Shown here: in pieces, positions 43,058 through 52,727 of the stretch
Layout of the letters: each line of letters opens with the position of its first letter
How positions within the stretch are numbered: the stretch's first letter is position 1
Origin: Rhyacophila brunnea
Taxonomy: Eukaryota > Arthropoda > Insecta > Trichoptera > Rhyacophilidae
Direction of reading: 5' to 3'
Assembly (NCBI GenBank): GCA_022495005.1
Contig: JAGYXB010001000.1
Span: forward strand, 620,001-684,000
Length of the DNA: 64,000 bases
Made by a program: the position numbers and the translations under genes
The notes under the pieces: model-generated
The model's input: only the letters and a program-made list of their open reading frames with translations
Told to the model about the DNA's origin: nothing
Database searches by the model: none

Positions 43058-43394
43058 ATGGTAGATCTACGAGTGCATTCGAAAAGTTTCTTGGAAGATT
43101 TTATTAGTTGTTTTAAAGACAACCCATCGTTGTGGAAGACGACCAGCCCACTATACAAGAATCGTGATGCCAAGTCCTTGGCGTATGCGGAACTTTTGGA
43201 GATTTTAATCAAGGTGGAGCCGCAGGCAAGGGTCGACGATGTTAAAAAGAAAATACAGACATTGAGGTCGGGTTACAGAAAGGAGAGAAATAAAGTAAGG
43301 ACATCATATCGAAGCGGAGCCGGCACAGACGCAGTTTATCTACCCAAACTGTGGTACTATAAAAATTTGGAGTTCTTGAACGACCAAATGGAAG
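43058..43394 (+). CDS. Harbinger accessory MADF-type DNA-binding protein, exon 1
   Basis: PIF/Harbinger elements encode a Myb/MADF-like protein that binds the element and brings the transposase to DNA in the nucleus. Starting at the ATG at 43058, the exon encodes a full MADF-like domain of about 100 residues. Landmarks are FLEDFISCFKDNPSLWKT, SPLYKNRDAKSLAYAELLEI, KKKIQTLRSGYRKERNKV and LPKLWYYKNLEFLNDQ. It ends at a GGTACGT donor (phase 1). Later exons at 44279 and 44815 continue the gene. Confidence 0.8.
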
Positions 43395-43780
43395 GTACGT
43401 AGGAATGCTTTAAAGCTATTTATTATACACGTGCAGATTATGAAATTGTCGTACCTAGCTCTGAAAGTGACATCGCATTAGATTAGCTACTATTAAGCAA
43501 TTAAAACATACAGCTATGAATCATTTCTAGTCACAATAAAATTTCTTATTCTTTGCCGAGGTAGGTAATAAATAATAATAATATATAGGTACGAGGGAAT
43601 GCTTTAAAGCTATTTATTATACACGTGCAGACTATGACATTGTCGTATCTCTGAAAGTGACATCGCATTAGATTAGCTACTATTAAGCAATTAAAACATA
43701 CAGCTATGAATCATTTCTAGTCACAATAAAATTATTTATTCTTTGCTGAGGTAGGTAAGAAATAATAATATATAGGTACG
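43395..43780 (+). repeat. Tandem duplication of about 190 bp in the Harbinger intron
   Basis: The block starting GGAATGCTTTAAAGC (43402) and ending at TATATAGGTACGA repeats immediately from 43597 with a few differences (AGATTATGAAA against AGACTATGACA). It lies directly after the exon 1 donor and duplicates intron sequence. Confidence 0.8.
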
Positions 43781-44014
43781 ATCATGGCGGTGGAAGCGCG
43801 GCTTATTGAGTCGTGGTCGGGTCCCAGGTTCAAATCCTGGGTCTGACAAGTACACATTGAATTTCAATTTGTGTATGAGTCAGAGTATGGACCTAATATG
43901 TTGAGCAAGTGGCTGACATCCATTTCTCGTAAAAACAAAATCTGTCAATACAAACCTCCACTCCGTGGAGGTCCATATTATGATCGGACATGGTCGAAAG
44001 AAGAAGAAAAGAAA
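43777..44014 (+). repeat. tRNA-derived SINE in the Harbinger intron
   Basis: Head GATCATGGCGGTGGAAGCGC, B box GGTTCAAATCC, then the tail through GATCGGACATGGTCGAAAG and an A-rich end. It is transcribed in the direction of the MADF gene, inside its intron. Confidence 0.8.
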
Positions 44015-44278
44015 TGATCATAAAATCAAAAATCGCTCGAGTTAGGTTCCTTCAGAGACAATCAATAAATCGTCAATCATCAATCAAAATTAATGGTACA
44101 GTTTGGTTATGAGGAATACAGCGGAAAACACATTTTGAAAATACCCGATATACTGGATTACACCAATTATACCAATATCAATATTAACCGTATGAAGGAA
44201 TGGGTACTTAGGGGAGAGATAATAAAAACAAGTTTGAGTATTATGTTGTATTTTAACAATTTACATTTTGTTTTACAG

Positions 44279-44374
44279 AATCGAGCTCAATATCCAGCAT
44301 GGTGGACGATTTGGAAAACATGTCTCCTGATGAGAGTTACTTCCAACTCGTTAAACAACGAAGATTGTATTGAG
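44279..44374 (+). pseudogene. Probable exon 2 of the MADF-type protein, frame disturbed
   Basis: Preceded by a TTTTACAG acceptor and followed by a GAGGTAAAA donor. In phase with exon 1 it reads an acidic, Ser-rich linker (SSSISSMVDDLENMSPDESY) and then a stop before the donor. The neighbouring frame at the 3' end (NNEDCIE) joins exon 3 in phase. A one-base indel in this exon, or use of an alternative acceptor after 44285, would reconcile the frames. Confidence 0.5.
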
Positions 44375-44411
44375 GTAAAACATTTTAACTAAATTGTTAC
44401 ATTGGTTTAAT

Positions 44412-44780
44412 TTATCTATTGCTTATCATACTTTCTTGCCATGTGACAGCCCCGATAGTATTAAAATATTTTTTTGGTGCAGGTATTTTTAATCTGCCTT
44501 CGTCTAAACGTTTGAAAAAATCAGATTTTCTCAGTACGCCTCCATCAGAAATACGTCCATTTGTTCCAACATCAACATAAATAAATTCATAATTAGCATT
44601 TGCAATCGCCATCAAAACAATGCTGTGGAAATGTTTGTAATTATAAAAGTGGGAGCCGGCGCCTGCAGGTGGCACGATTGCAATGTGTTTCCCATCAACT
44701 GCGCCCAGGCAATTTGGAAATTGCCATTTACTATTAAATTCTTCTGCAATCGTCTCCATTTCTTCGTGCGTATCAGGGAA
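44412..44780 (-). pseudogene. HARBI1-like transposase, catalytic exon, C-terminally truncated
   Basis: Harbinger transposases use a DDE catalytic triad. This exon begins after a TTTGTTGCAG acceptor (minus strand) with FPDTHEEMETIAEEFNSKW. It contains the first acidic residue in GAVDGKHIAI and the second in YEFIYVDVGTNGRISDGGV. The segment that should carry the third residue (usually a DEAF/GDEAY-like block) is not found. The frame runs out after KKYFNTIGAVTWQESM and stops at 44412. The deletion makes the transposase inactive. Confidence 0.8.
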
Positions 44781-44814
44781 CTGCAACAAAAAATAATCAA
44801 CATTTTATTTACAG

Positions 44815-45162
44815 ATAGAATATTCGCCTTCAACATCCACGTTGTCGACTACTCCAAGGTCGAATCTCAATAGAGCACCAGAACCCCCATCGTTCAAACG
44901 AAAAAAATCGAATGATAGCGCCAACAAAGTGTTAGAATTAATCACCGACAAACTAAGCAAGACTGAAGATGAATTTGATGTTTTTGGCAAAATGATGGCC
45001 ATGAAACTACGATCGATGTCACAGGGACAAAGATTGCTGGCCGAGAAGCTGATGCATGAAGTTGCCTTTATGGGACAAAGTGACAAAATAATGCCAGCAA
45101 CTACTGTTCATACTCAACCAGTTTATCGTATATTAAGCAAAAATGTACAAAAGCCGGTATAA
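44815..45162 (+). CDS. MADF-type protein, last exon (BESS-like region)
   Basis: Follows a TTTACAG acceptor. Reads IEYSPSTSTLSTTPRSNLNR, then basic KRKK, then an amphipathic region (DEFDVFGKMMAMKLRSMSQG, then LLAEKLMHEVAFMGQ) resembling the BESS-like C-terminal interaction motif of MADF proteins, and ends with TAA at 45160-45162. It lies within the intron of the transposase gene on the opposite strand. Confidence 0.65.
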   Translation: MEYSPSTSTLSTTPRSNLNRAPEPPSFKRKKSNDSANKVLELITDKLSKTEDEFDVFGKMMAMKLRSMSQGQRLLAEKLMHEVAFMGQSDKIMPATTVHTQPVYRILSKNVQKPV

Positions 45163-45664
45163 TAAATTAATGTTTTTGTATGAATAAATATCTTGTAAAA
45201 ATATTTGTTTTTTTGTTTGTTTTTATGCCTATAAACCTTAGCTTAAGCGATACAACAAATGGTAAGTATTTGAGCTATGTTAGCAAACCTATATTATTAT
45301 GTGGCCTCATTTAGAAATCAAATTCCATGCTTGCTTTTCGAAGAATATGACTAGTATTACAATACATTCAACAGGAATAATTAAGCAGCTTGCTTACAGC
45401 CTATATGGAGAGTCCTGGCTAGGTACAGCATTCTAATGGTCTATTGAATATTTAGCATGTCAACGATGGCCTTATTTGTGACTATATATATACCTATCTC
45501 AAATGCATCTTGTCTGCCATTCTTATGATGTTGCCGTCTATGATTTATATAGGTTAAACAATCCACTAAACGTTCACTTTATAAGACCAACCAATGTCTA
45601 CTTGTTAATGATATATTTGTAAATTTGCCCAACTTTATTAGATGACGTATAATATAATACACAC

Positions 45665-46095
45665 CTTGAAATATTCTCCTTTCAAAACGTCAATGATGAC
45701 TTGGCAAGTTTCGGGAATTATCTTGCCCAGAGTTTGTCTTCCAATCGCAGTTCTATAATGCAAGTCAGTGAATGTTCCGCCGGCAGCCAAAAATCGCAGG
45801 GTTGCACATAATCTATCATGAGGAGAAATAGCTTCCCTCATCATAGTATTTTTTTTTTAATAAATGGGGAGACCAAATTATACAGTTCTGTGTATACATC
45901 CTCCGACATTCGCAAATAATTGCGGAAATCGCTCGGTTGCAAACGCAATTCTCGTATTAAATTTGTGTGGGATAATGTCGTTCGTTTCCTTATCCAATGT
46001 TTCACCCAGTATTTGTGTACCCTTTGCTTCGTTATTACATTATCTGCCACCCAATAACCCAAAAAACATAAAACGTCGGTATCATTTAACGCCAT
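45665..46095 (-). pseudogene. HARBI1-like transposase, N-terminal exon with frameshift
   Basis: Starting at the ATG at 46095-46093, the protein reads MALNDTDVLCF, a basic helical region (HKYWVKHWIRKRTT) and the RMSEDVYTELYNLVSPFIKKK segment. It shifts frame at an A10 run (plus-strand T10 at 45849-45858). It resumes with MMREAISPHDRLCATLRFLA and TAIGRQTLGKIIPETCQVII and ends at a GTGTGT donor after KGEYFK. This continues sensibly into the exon at 44780. One base lost from an A11 run would explain the shift. Confidence 0.8.
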
Positions 46096-46273
46096 CACGA
46101 TTTAACTGTCAGATATACGTATATTATCTATGCTGTCAAAGTCGACTGTTTTACTCGTCAAATTAATTATATACTCGTTTCGTTGAACGTCTGTTGGCCA
46201 GTAGCAGAACGTAGAAAAATCTGAAGACTTATTGTCGTCGGACTTTTGGCTCGCCAATGGAGCGCTGGCATTA

Positions 46274-46870
46274 AGAAACTTGATAAACTATTTAAAACAT
46301 GCATGTCGTCATATCGAATGAATATATGCTAAAAGTGTAATTTTAAATATAAATATCATTAGATCCTATCTACCAACAGAATAATTACTGATCGTGTCAT
46401 TCGTGTCAATACAAAAATATGAATGCAAAGAGATTGAAGACTGAGAGGAGTCCAATCTCGTTGTACCTATGAATGCCATTTTTATGAATACATCTGTCAG
46501 TATTAATATCGATAATACTGATCGTGTAGTGCTTAACAGTAATAATTGAAATTTTCATATTTCTAATTTATTTACTAAAATAGATAAATACCTATAATAA
46601 TATAATAAAATAAATAGGTAGGTAGGTACCTTGGTACCTACGTAAAAGATTATTTTTAATTTGCGTTTCATGGTAATTTCGAGAATGTAGATAAGAATAC
46701 ATTTGAATACTAGAATAATATAGAAAAAACCCCTTAATTTGTTTTTGATTATAACTTACCAATCTCATGTAAATTTAAAATTAAATATTTTTCTATTTAA
46801 ATTCACTTTACCAGGATGAAAATGATATACATTGCAGCCATATTTAATGTCTACGCATGCGTAAACGAAA
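46274..46870. other. Intergenic stretch between Harbinger and eIF4G
   Basis: AT-rich. It contains a TATCGATA at 46507-46514 and the inverted CAGTATTA...GATCGTGT block mentioned for 42588. No gene was recognised. Confidence 0.4.
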
Positions 46871-46878
46871 TATCGATA
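46871..46878. promoter_or_regulatory. DRE-like motif TATCGATA upstream of eIF4G
   Basis: TATCGATA is the DNA replication-related element bound by DREF in Drosophila and is common in promoters of housekeeping genes. It lies about 460 bp before the eIF4G start codon; a second copy is at 46507-46514. Function here is inferred from position only. Confidence 0.35.
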
Positions 46879-47223
46879 ATTTAGATTCCTACACGTGTCG
46901 ATAATATTTGTTGATCGTGTCGGGTGCACATCGACAGATTCGAACGAAATTTACGCGATCTCTACGTCAAAACACAATAAAAACTGTCGCAAAAACAGCC
47001 CAAAGGCGTGCATAAACAGAATCACCCTAAAGAATTAAAATAATTTTAGCACGCTCTTCGGAATTCGCACATAACCTCAAAGGCTGACAGCTTGTGTCCG
47101 AAATTGCGAACCCTATCCGACCGCCGCGGGTCACCGCAGGGTCGTCGGCGCCGCGTCGCTGGACCGCGGGGGCGCCGAGTGTCGTTTCGCCGCGAGAAAC
47201 AGCCGGACTGTGAAATTTTTATA

Positions 47224-47335
47224 ATGCAGTATTTCGATTGACATGTCGCACATGTCACACATTTGATATTCGATCCGCCGCCCGAGACGCGGTGCGCCGT
47301 TGGGAACAGTGACACCTATGGTGCCGGAGACATGA
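47224..47335 (+). promoter_or_regulatory. Three short uORFs before the eIF4G start
   Basis: Short ATG-initiated frames occur at 47224-47241 (5 codons), 47243-47266 (7 codons, MSHMSHI) and 47318-47335 (5 codons, MVPET). The third overlaps the main start as ATGA. They act only if the transcript includes this stretch; the transcription start is unknown. Confidence 0.5.
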
Positions 47336-50300
47336 GCGGCAACGGGAAACAGGTGCAGTCGGCGCCGGGCCAGTCTCAGCGCTATTCCTGCGCGAGGCCG
47401 CCGACCCCGCAGAGGGGTGAGGGATTCCACGGGGCCGGTCCGCAGGGAGGCTCCCAGGGAGGCTACGCGACCGCCTCCGCCCCACCGCCGCAGCCGACCA
47501 TGAGGGGACCCCCGCCTCAACAGTCGCAGCAGCAGGCGCCGCAAGAGATGAAGCCTAACCACCCCTACGGTAGGCAGGCACAAGCGCAGGCTCAAGTTCA
47601 ACAGACCTACCAATACCGCGGACAGCAGCAACAAGGCACGCCGCCGCGCCAGCCCTCGCATCACAGGCAGCCGACCATATACGGCACTACTCCAGGGGCA
47701 GTTTACAATTCTATGCCAGCTGTCATCTACGCACCCCACATGAGCATTGCTCCGCCGCCCTTCTCTCAGCAGCCGACGCCCCGTCAGCCGTATTATCCGC
47801 AGACCGGCTCCATTCAGCCGATACTGCAACAGCAGGCATACTACTCCGCATATGGTACCCAGCAACAGCCGCAGTACTTCCTAGCGTCGGGAGGGGCGCA
47901 GACGTCCGCGGGAATGGCCATGGCCGGGGGAGCAGGCAGGGCCGCTCCAACAGGACAAAGCCAGAGCCTCCAGCAGCCTACTCAGCAACAGCCCACCCAC
48001 GCTCTCGCTCCTAATCGCTATCAGCAGACTGCCCCGCCGCACCAGGGTGCTGGCCAGGAGAAAAAGCGTCGTCCCAACGCCATCGCCATCGTGGACCCCA
48101 AGTCTGGGAGAGACGTCACACAAGAACTGCTCGAGGGTCAGACCTCAGAGGGGGCAGATAGTGAACGTGCCACTCCGCGCCCCGATGAGTGCGGTCAGGC
48201 TGTTGTGCAGGAGTTCGCCCGCAGGGTGGCTGACCGAGCCAACGAGAGGGATTCATCCGAGCGTTCTGACTCGGAGCCGCCATCCTCTGGGGCCGACAGC
48301 GAATTCCGCAGCGCCCGACCGAGCCCCGCCGCCGACGGCCGCGACTCTGCCCCCGCTGACGAGCGCCAGGAGGAGAGGCCCGTTGAGCGCCCTATTAAGA
48401 TCGAGGCCTCCGACACTCCGGTGGTGTCGGCCATCTCTGACAGTCCCGAAATTGTGTTAAAGCAGTGTCCGGTCGTAGTGAAATCCAAGCAAGATACCCA
48501 CTTGAACCAGAGCCGGGCCGAGGAGAGGAAACCGTCCACCAAGCCGGCAAAGCAGGCAGATCGTCAGCCCGTCGAAATCGTTGCGCCCGCCCCCACTCCT
48601 GAGAGGGCGCCCTCTGAACCACGGAGAGAATCGGTAGATCCGGAACCGGCTCCGGCTCCGTCTCAGCCTCCACCTCCTGTAGAAGCAGCAATTGAGCTTC
48701 CGGTTATTAGTGCAGTGGAGCCCGAAATTTCAATTCCTTCACAAGATATATTATTGTCTTCTCCCGTAGAGAATGTGAATGGCGACAGGGAAACACCTTG
48801 CAAAGAAGCAATCGAGAAGGCTGTGGAGCCACCCGCCCCAGCTGCGATCGAAACGCCTGAGCCTGACCCACCCAAAATAGATAAAATAGATGAAAAGAAA
48901 TCCGAACCGGAGGTTGAGAAGAAACCCGCCCCTGAGCCTGCTGGAGACTCTACTCCGCCGGATTCATCTTCGCACAAATCCAAACAGGGGTCGAAAAAAC
49001 AGCAGAAGTCTAAAAACGTTCCCGTCGCCCCACCCGACCGGTCGCCCTCTCCAATTCCGGTGCGTGAGGAGGCCCCCAAAAAGAAATCCCACTCTCCCGC
49101 ATCCTCCGACGCCCTCTTCCTCCCTGCATTCGAGCAGAAGAACAAGACCCGACCAACCGCTAAGAAGCCCGTTGAGGTGGTTCCTGAATCTGCCGCCCCG
49201 CCTGAAAATAAATCTAAAGACGTCAATGACGCAATGAAAAAACTTAAAATAAACGATGAAATAAATTTGACAGTGGATGCATCCCCCTCTTCGCGGCCTG
49301 CCACTGAAAACGATTCGGAAGCTCCGAAAGTAAACGATACGACTAAAAAAATAGAAAATTCAATTGACAAATCTGAACTGGACGGAGAAAATTTAAACAA
49401 ATTAGATGGAAAAGAAGAGCCCTCTGAGCCAAAAGACTCTACAGATGAGTCGGCTGTGGACGAGAGTGGAGCTGACAAGACCGAGCCAGATGCGTCGGGA
49501 CCACTCAGCCTTAAATACAACTACGCTGACGACCAGTGGTCCCCTATTAACACAGCTGGGAAAAAATGCTACGATCCCAGCTTCCTCATGCAGCTGAGGG
49601 ATGATCCCAAATCGAAACAGAAGCCCGAACGCATAGTGTCGGACAACGCCTTCCGCCAGGTGCGCTCTTCCGCCACGGACCCATCACGGGCGGCAGGAGC
49701 AGTGCGCCAGAACGACCTCCTTCCGGGATTCGCGAGGGGATCATCCGGCCCACATGGGGTCACCCCTAACAGAAAATCGCAGCACGGCAAACCAAATTCG
49801 AAGGGAGGGGGCGCCCCCGGGACAGGCTCAGGCGGCAGGCCTAACGTGATCCACGTCAACCTCTCCTTACGTTCAGACGTGAAGCTCAACGAGACAGAGA
49901 ACGCATGGAAGCCAACACGCATGCGTGCCACCTCGCTGGCCGAGGAGGAGGCAGCCACACAAGACCTGTATCAGACGTTCCGCAGCATCCTCAACAAGCT
50001 CACGCCTGAAAAGTTCGACACGCTCATGAGGAAGGTGAAGGAGCTTAGCATCGACACCGAGGAGAGGCTGTCAGGGGTCATCGACCTCATCTTCGAGAAA
50101 GCCATCGACGAGCCCAACTTCTCCAAAGCCTATGCCCTCATGTGCAAGGAGCTAGAGCAAATCAAGGTTCTGAAAGAGGCACCCGACGGCAAGGGTGCTG
50201 TGCACGTCAGTTTCCGCATCCTCATCGTCAGCCGCTGCCAGAACGAGTTTGAGAAGGAGGACAACACGAGCCGGCGGCGCCAAGACGAGGTAGATGCTTG

Positions 50301-52341
50301 TACTGAGCCTGATCGCAAGAAGGAGCTTGCACTTGCAATGGAGGAGGATGAGCGCAGCGCGCGCCGACGCTCCGTCGGAAACATCCGCTTCATTGGAGAG
50401 CTTTTCAAGCAGGGCATCATTGTCAGTAGTGTCATTATGAATTGTATCCGCCGTCTGCTGCTGAAGACAGAGGAGGAAACACTCGAGTGCCTCTGCAAGT
50501 TACTCATGACCATCGGCAAGGACTTGGAGAATAACAACAAGATCACTTTGCAAACCTACTTCAACGACATGAGGAGCATTGTAGAGGGTAAAGCCGTTAG
50601 CAGCCGTGTACGCTTCATGCTGCAGGACGTGATCGAGCTGCGTCACAACTCGTGGGTGCCGCGTCAGCAAGCAGCGAACCCGCAGACAATGGACCGCATC
50701 AAGCAGGACCTCGAGATGGAGAGCGGCAAGGCAGCCAATTACTCATTTGCACAGAGCTACTCCCCCGCGGGTGGTCAAGGGCGCAAGGATGACCGCCCCG
50801 GTAACATGGCCAAGAGGGGTGGATCCAAGAGCGTCACCGATGAAGGCTGGTCTACAGCTCCCGCCCGCAACTCCCGGGCCAAGCCTCTCGCCTACGTGGT
50901 CGACTCAGGCAAGCTCAGCAAGCTGGGCACCCTCACGCCCATCACGCAAACCTCCCTGCAGCCGTCCATCTCCTCGTGGGGCTCAGGCTCCAACACGAAC
51001 AAGAAGGGTGACGCCTGGAACTCAGTCCACAAAACCGGCGCCCCTGTCGGCGCAACCCGTGCCAAGCCCGTCAATACCACCCAAGTGTCCAACATGTATA
51101 ACGTGCTGGACACTTTTGCCCCGGATGGCGGTACCGCCGTTCCGGAGCCTACTGCCCCCAAGAAGGCTGGCTTCCAATCTAAGGGTGCCTCCATCGAGAG
51201 GTCCACCTTCAAATCTGATGCTGCAGACCGGACCGAGCACCAAAAGCTGGACAAGGATGACATCATCAATAGGGTGAATGGTGTATCCTTGGACTCGGGG
51301 GCCGCCGGGATGGCGGAAAAGATGAAGAGCTCATTTACAGTAGAGGAGATGCCTATTGTCATCGAGGAGATGGTGGCCAATGGGCTGGAGTGCAACGACG
51401 TCACCACAATGCAGCAGATGGGAGAAGCTTTCGGACTGCTGGTAGTCGGCCGCGTTATCACCGACGACGCCTTTTTGCAGTCTTTTAAGCAGTCAATGAA
51501 TGCTTCCTCCAACTTCTTCAAGATGAAGGGGGACATCTGGAAGCTGCTCTCTGGCTTCCTATGGGCCTACATCGACCGGGCGCCCGGCGTCACCTTCTCC
51601 CAGATACACTTTGCCATGGCCAAAGTCATTGAGCTGAAGAAGGGCTATGAGTTCCTGTCACGCTTCTTCATTGACAAAATAAAGGAGGGGCGGGATGCGC
51701 TGCAGGCGCTTTGGGAGGGCTCCGACATGGAGCTCACCGACTGGATGGATGAGGACGGTGCGGAACAGTTCCTCGATGAGTTTTCGCTCAAGTTCCTCAC
51801 GCAGAAGAAAGGGAAGGCGCCGCCCGGGCCCGAGGCTGCCTGCGAGGAGATGCTAAAGCTGATGCGTGACGGCGGCGCAGAGGACGCCGTAGACGACTGG
51901 ATCACACGCAATGTGGGCGAGGCCGCATCGGAGGTGTGGTTCGTGCGCGCACTCACCGAAGCCATCTGCACCTACACCCTTTGCAGCGGAGACCACAAAC
52001 CGCGGTTCGACGATGACTCGCAAAAGCGCTACCTCCGCTACTCCAGGATCCTTATCCGCTATGTGGACAACAAGCACGAACTCCAGTGCCTCTTCGCCAT
52101 CCAGCGCCTCCTCAACAAGCTGGAACACCCGCAGGGCATCGTCTGCAAGCTGTTTGAGTTCCTCTGGGACTCCGGGGAGGTGATATCCAGCGACGGTTTC
52201 CTGCAGTGGGAGACGAGCACTGACCCTCACGAGCAGGAGGGCAAGGGCGTCATGCTCAAGCTGCTCACCTCCTTCTTCACCCTCCTCAAGTCGGAAGACT
52301 CATCCGATGATACCGCCTCCGGCATCGAGGGGGAGTACTGA
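47332..52341 (+). CDS. eIF4G: Eukaryotic translation initiation factor 4 gamma
   Basis: eIF4G is the cytoplasmic scaffold that joins eIF4E, eIF4A, PABP and eIF3 to load mRNA on the ribosome. I start at the ATG at 47332 (purine at -3), the first ATG after an in-frame stop at 47239. The result is 1,669 residues in one exon. The N-terminal 290 residues are Gln/Pro-rich. A long charged Pro/Glu/Lys region follows. The eIF4E-binding motif YDPSFLM (YxxxxL plus hydrophobic) is at residue 747. A MIF4G domain spans about 877-1105 (DLYQTFRSILNKLTPEKFD, VIDLIFEKAIDEPNFSKAYA). An MA3-like HEAT region is at about 1333-1450. A C-terminal W2-like domain runs to about 1660. Length and domain order fit the long eIF4G form. 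The GC-rich body contrasts with its AT-rich surroundings. No intron interrupts it. Confidence 0.95.
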   Translation: MSGNGKQVQSAPGQSQRYSCARPPTPQRGEGFHGAGPQGGSQGGYATASAPPPQPTMRGPPPQQSQQQAPQEMKPNHPYGRQAQAQAQVQQTYQYRGQQQQGTPPRQPSHHRQPTIYGTTPGAVYNSMPAVIYAPHMSIAPPPFSQQPTPRQPYYPQTGSIQPILQQQAYYSAYGTQQQPQYFLASGGAQTSAGMAMAGGAGRAAPTGQSQSLQQPTQQQPTHALAPNRYQQTAPPHQGAGQEKKRRPNAIAIVDPKSGRDVTQELLEGQTSEGADSERATPRPDECGQAVVQEFARRVADRANERDSSERSDSEPPSSGADSEFRSARPSPAADGRDSAPADERQEERPVERPIKIEASDTPVVSAISDSPEIVLKQCPVVVKSKQDTHLNQSRAEERKPSTKPAKQADRQPVEIVAPAPTPERAPSEPRRESVDPEPAPAPSQPPPPVEAAIELPVISAVEPEISIPSQDILLSSPVENVNGDRETPCKEAIEKAVEPPAPAAIETPEPDPPKIDKIDEKKSEPEVEKKPAPEPAGDSTPPDSSSHKSKQGSKKQQKSKNVPVAPPDRSPSPIPVREEAPKKKSHSPASSDALFLPAFEQKNKTRPTAKKPVEVVPESAAPPENKSKDVNDAMKKLKINDEINLTVDASPSSRPATENDSEAPKVNDTTKKIENSIDKSELDGENLNKLDGKEEPSEPKDSTDESAVDESGADKTEPDASGPLSLKYNYADDQWSPINTAGKKCYDPSFLMQLRDDPKSKQKPERIVSDNAFRQVRSSATDPSRAAGAVRQNDLLPGFARGSSGPHGVTPNRKSQHGKPNSKGGGAPGTGSGGRPNVIHVNLSLRSDVKLNETENAWKPTRMRATSLAEEEAATQDLYQTFRSILNKLTPEKFDTLMRKVKELSIDTEERLSGVIDLIFEKAIDEPNFSKAYALMCKELEQIKVLKEAPDGKGAVHVSFRILIVSRCQNEFEKEDNTSRRRQDEVDACTEPDRKKELALAMEEDERSARRRSVGNIRFIGELFKQGIIVSSVIMNCIRRLLLKTEEETLECLCKLLMTIGKDLENNNKITLQTYFNDMRSIVEGKAVSSRVRFMLQDVIELRHNSWVPRQQAANPQTMDRIKQDLEMESGKAANYSFAQSYSPAGGQGRKDDRPGNMAKRGGSKSVTDEGWSTAPARNSRAKPLAYVVDSGKLSKLGTLTPITQTSLQPSISSWGSGSNTNKKGDAWNSVHKTGAPVGATRAKPVNTTQVSNMYNVLDTFAPDGGTAVPEPTAPKKAGFQSKGASIERSTFKSDAADRTEHQKLDKDDIINRVNGVSLDSGAAGMAEKMKSSFTVEEMPIVIEEMVANGLECNDVTTMQQMGEAFGLLVVGRVITDDAFLQSFKQSMNASSNFFKMKGDIWKLLSGFLWAYIDRAPGVTFSQIHFAMAKVIELKKGYEFLSRFFIDKIKEGRDALQALWEGSDMELTDWMDEDGAEQFLDEFSLKFLTQKKGKAPPGPEAACEEMLKLMRDGGAEDAVDDWITRNVGEAASEVWFVRALTEAICTYTLCSGDHKPRFDDDSQKRYLRYSRILIRYVDNKHELQCLFAIQRLLNKLEHPQGIVCKLFEFLWDSGEVISSDGFLQWETSTDPHEQEGKGVMLKLLTSFFTLLKSEDSSDDTASGIEGEY

Positions 52342-52721
52342 CAAATACAATCTATGTTATTCTTTTTTACAAACAAAGGTAGATACTAATGAGAAAGCAT
52401 GAGAGGTCGCGGGGGCGGGGGCGAGGAGAGTAATGTAAGCCTATTTTATGAGACATCACACATCTCACCCGGTCACTCTTCTAACGTTCAACGAGTTAGC
52501 ATCGGTAATCTGACAAAGGAATTGAAAAACAAGGCGAATTTAACAATATGAGCTGGACATCTCGGAGGAATCGGACGATGAACGGTTTCTCCGATCAAGT
52601 AGACTCTTAATCGTTTCAGACGCGCCTAGGCGGCTCTAGGCAAAGTGGGGTGTTGAAATTGTGAAAATTTGAGAAGAATTTATATCCGAAATATTTTATA
52701 ATGCTGTTGATGGAAAAATTA

Positions 52722-52727
52722 AATAAA
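52722..52727 (+). terminator. Candidate polyadenylation signal of eIF4G
   Basis: AATAAA about 380 bp after the stop codon, followed by a second near-match. Other AATAAA motifs occur further down, so the true 3' end is not certain. Confidence 0.45.

Larger units (their letters stand above)
42795..46270. mobile_element. PIF/Harbinger DNA transposon with two genes
   Basis: The TIRs TGCCGGCGCTCCATTGGC and GCCAATGGAGCGCTGGCA are inverted with one mismatch in that block, and CGGACTTTT occurs subterminally on both sides. Flanks are TAA (42792-42794) and TTA (46271-46273), the TWA class but not identical. Inside are a MADF-type DNA-binding protein gene (plus strand) and a HARBI1-like transposase gene (minus strand), the standard two-gene layout of this superfamily. 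Both genes are damaged. It also carries a tandem duplication and a SINE. Confidence 0.88.

Noticed and set aside
47263..47331. Upstream in-frame extension of eIF4G from a TTG
   Set aside because: Nuclear genes rarely start at TTG, and the first in-frame ATG at 47332 has a purine at -3.
47131..47865. 244-codon antisense frame across the eIF4G start
   Set aside because: Arginine/leucine-rich shadow of a GC-rich Gln/Pro coding sequence.
48663..49520. 285-codon antisense open frame in eIF4G
   Set aside because: It is the mirror of a low-complexity Pro/Glu/Ser coding region; the sense strand clearly encodes eIF4G.
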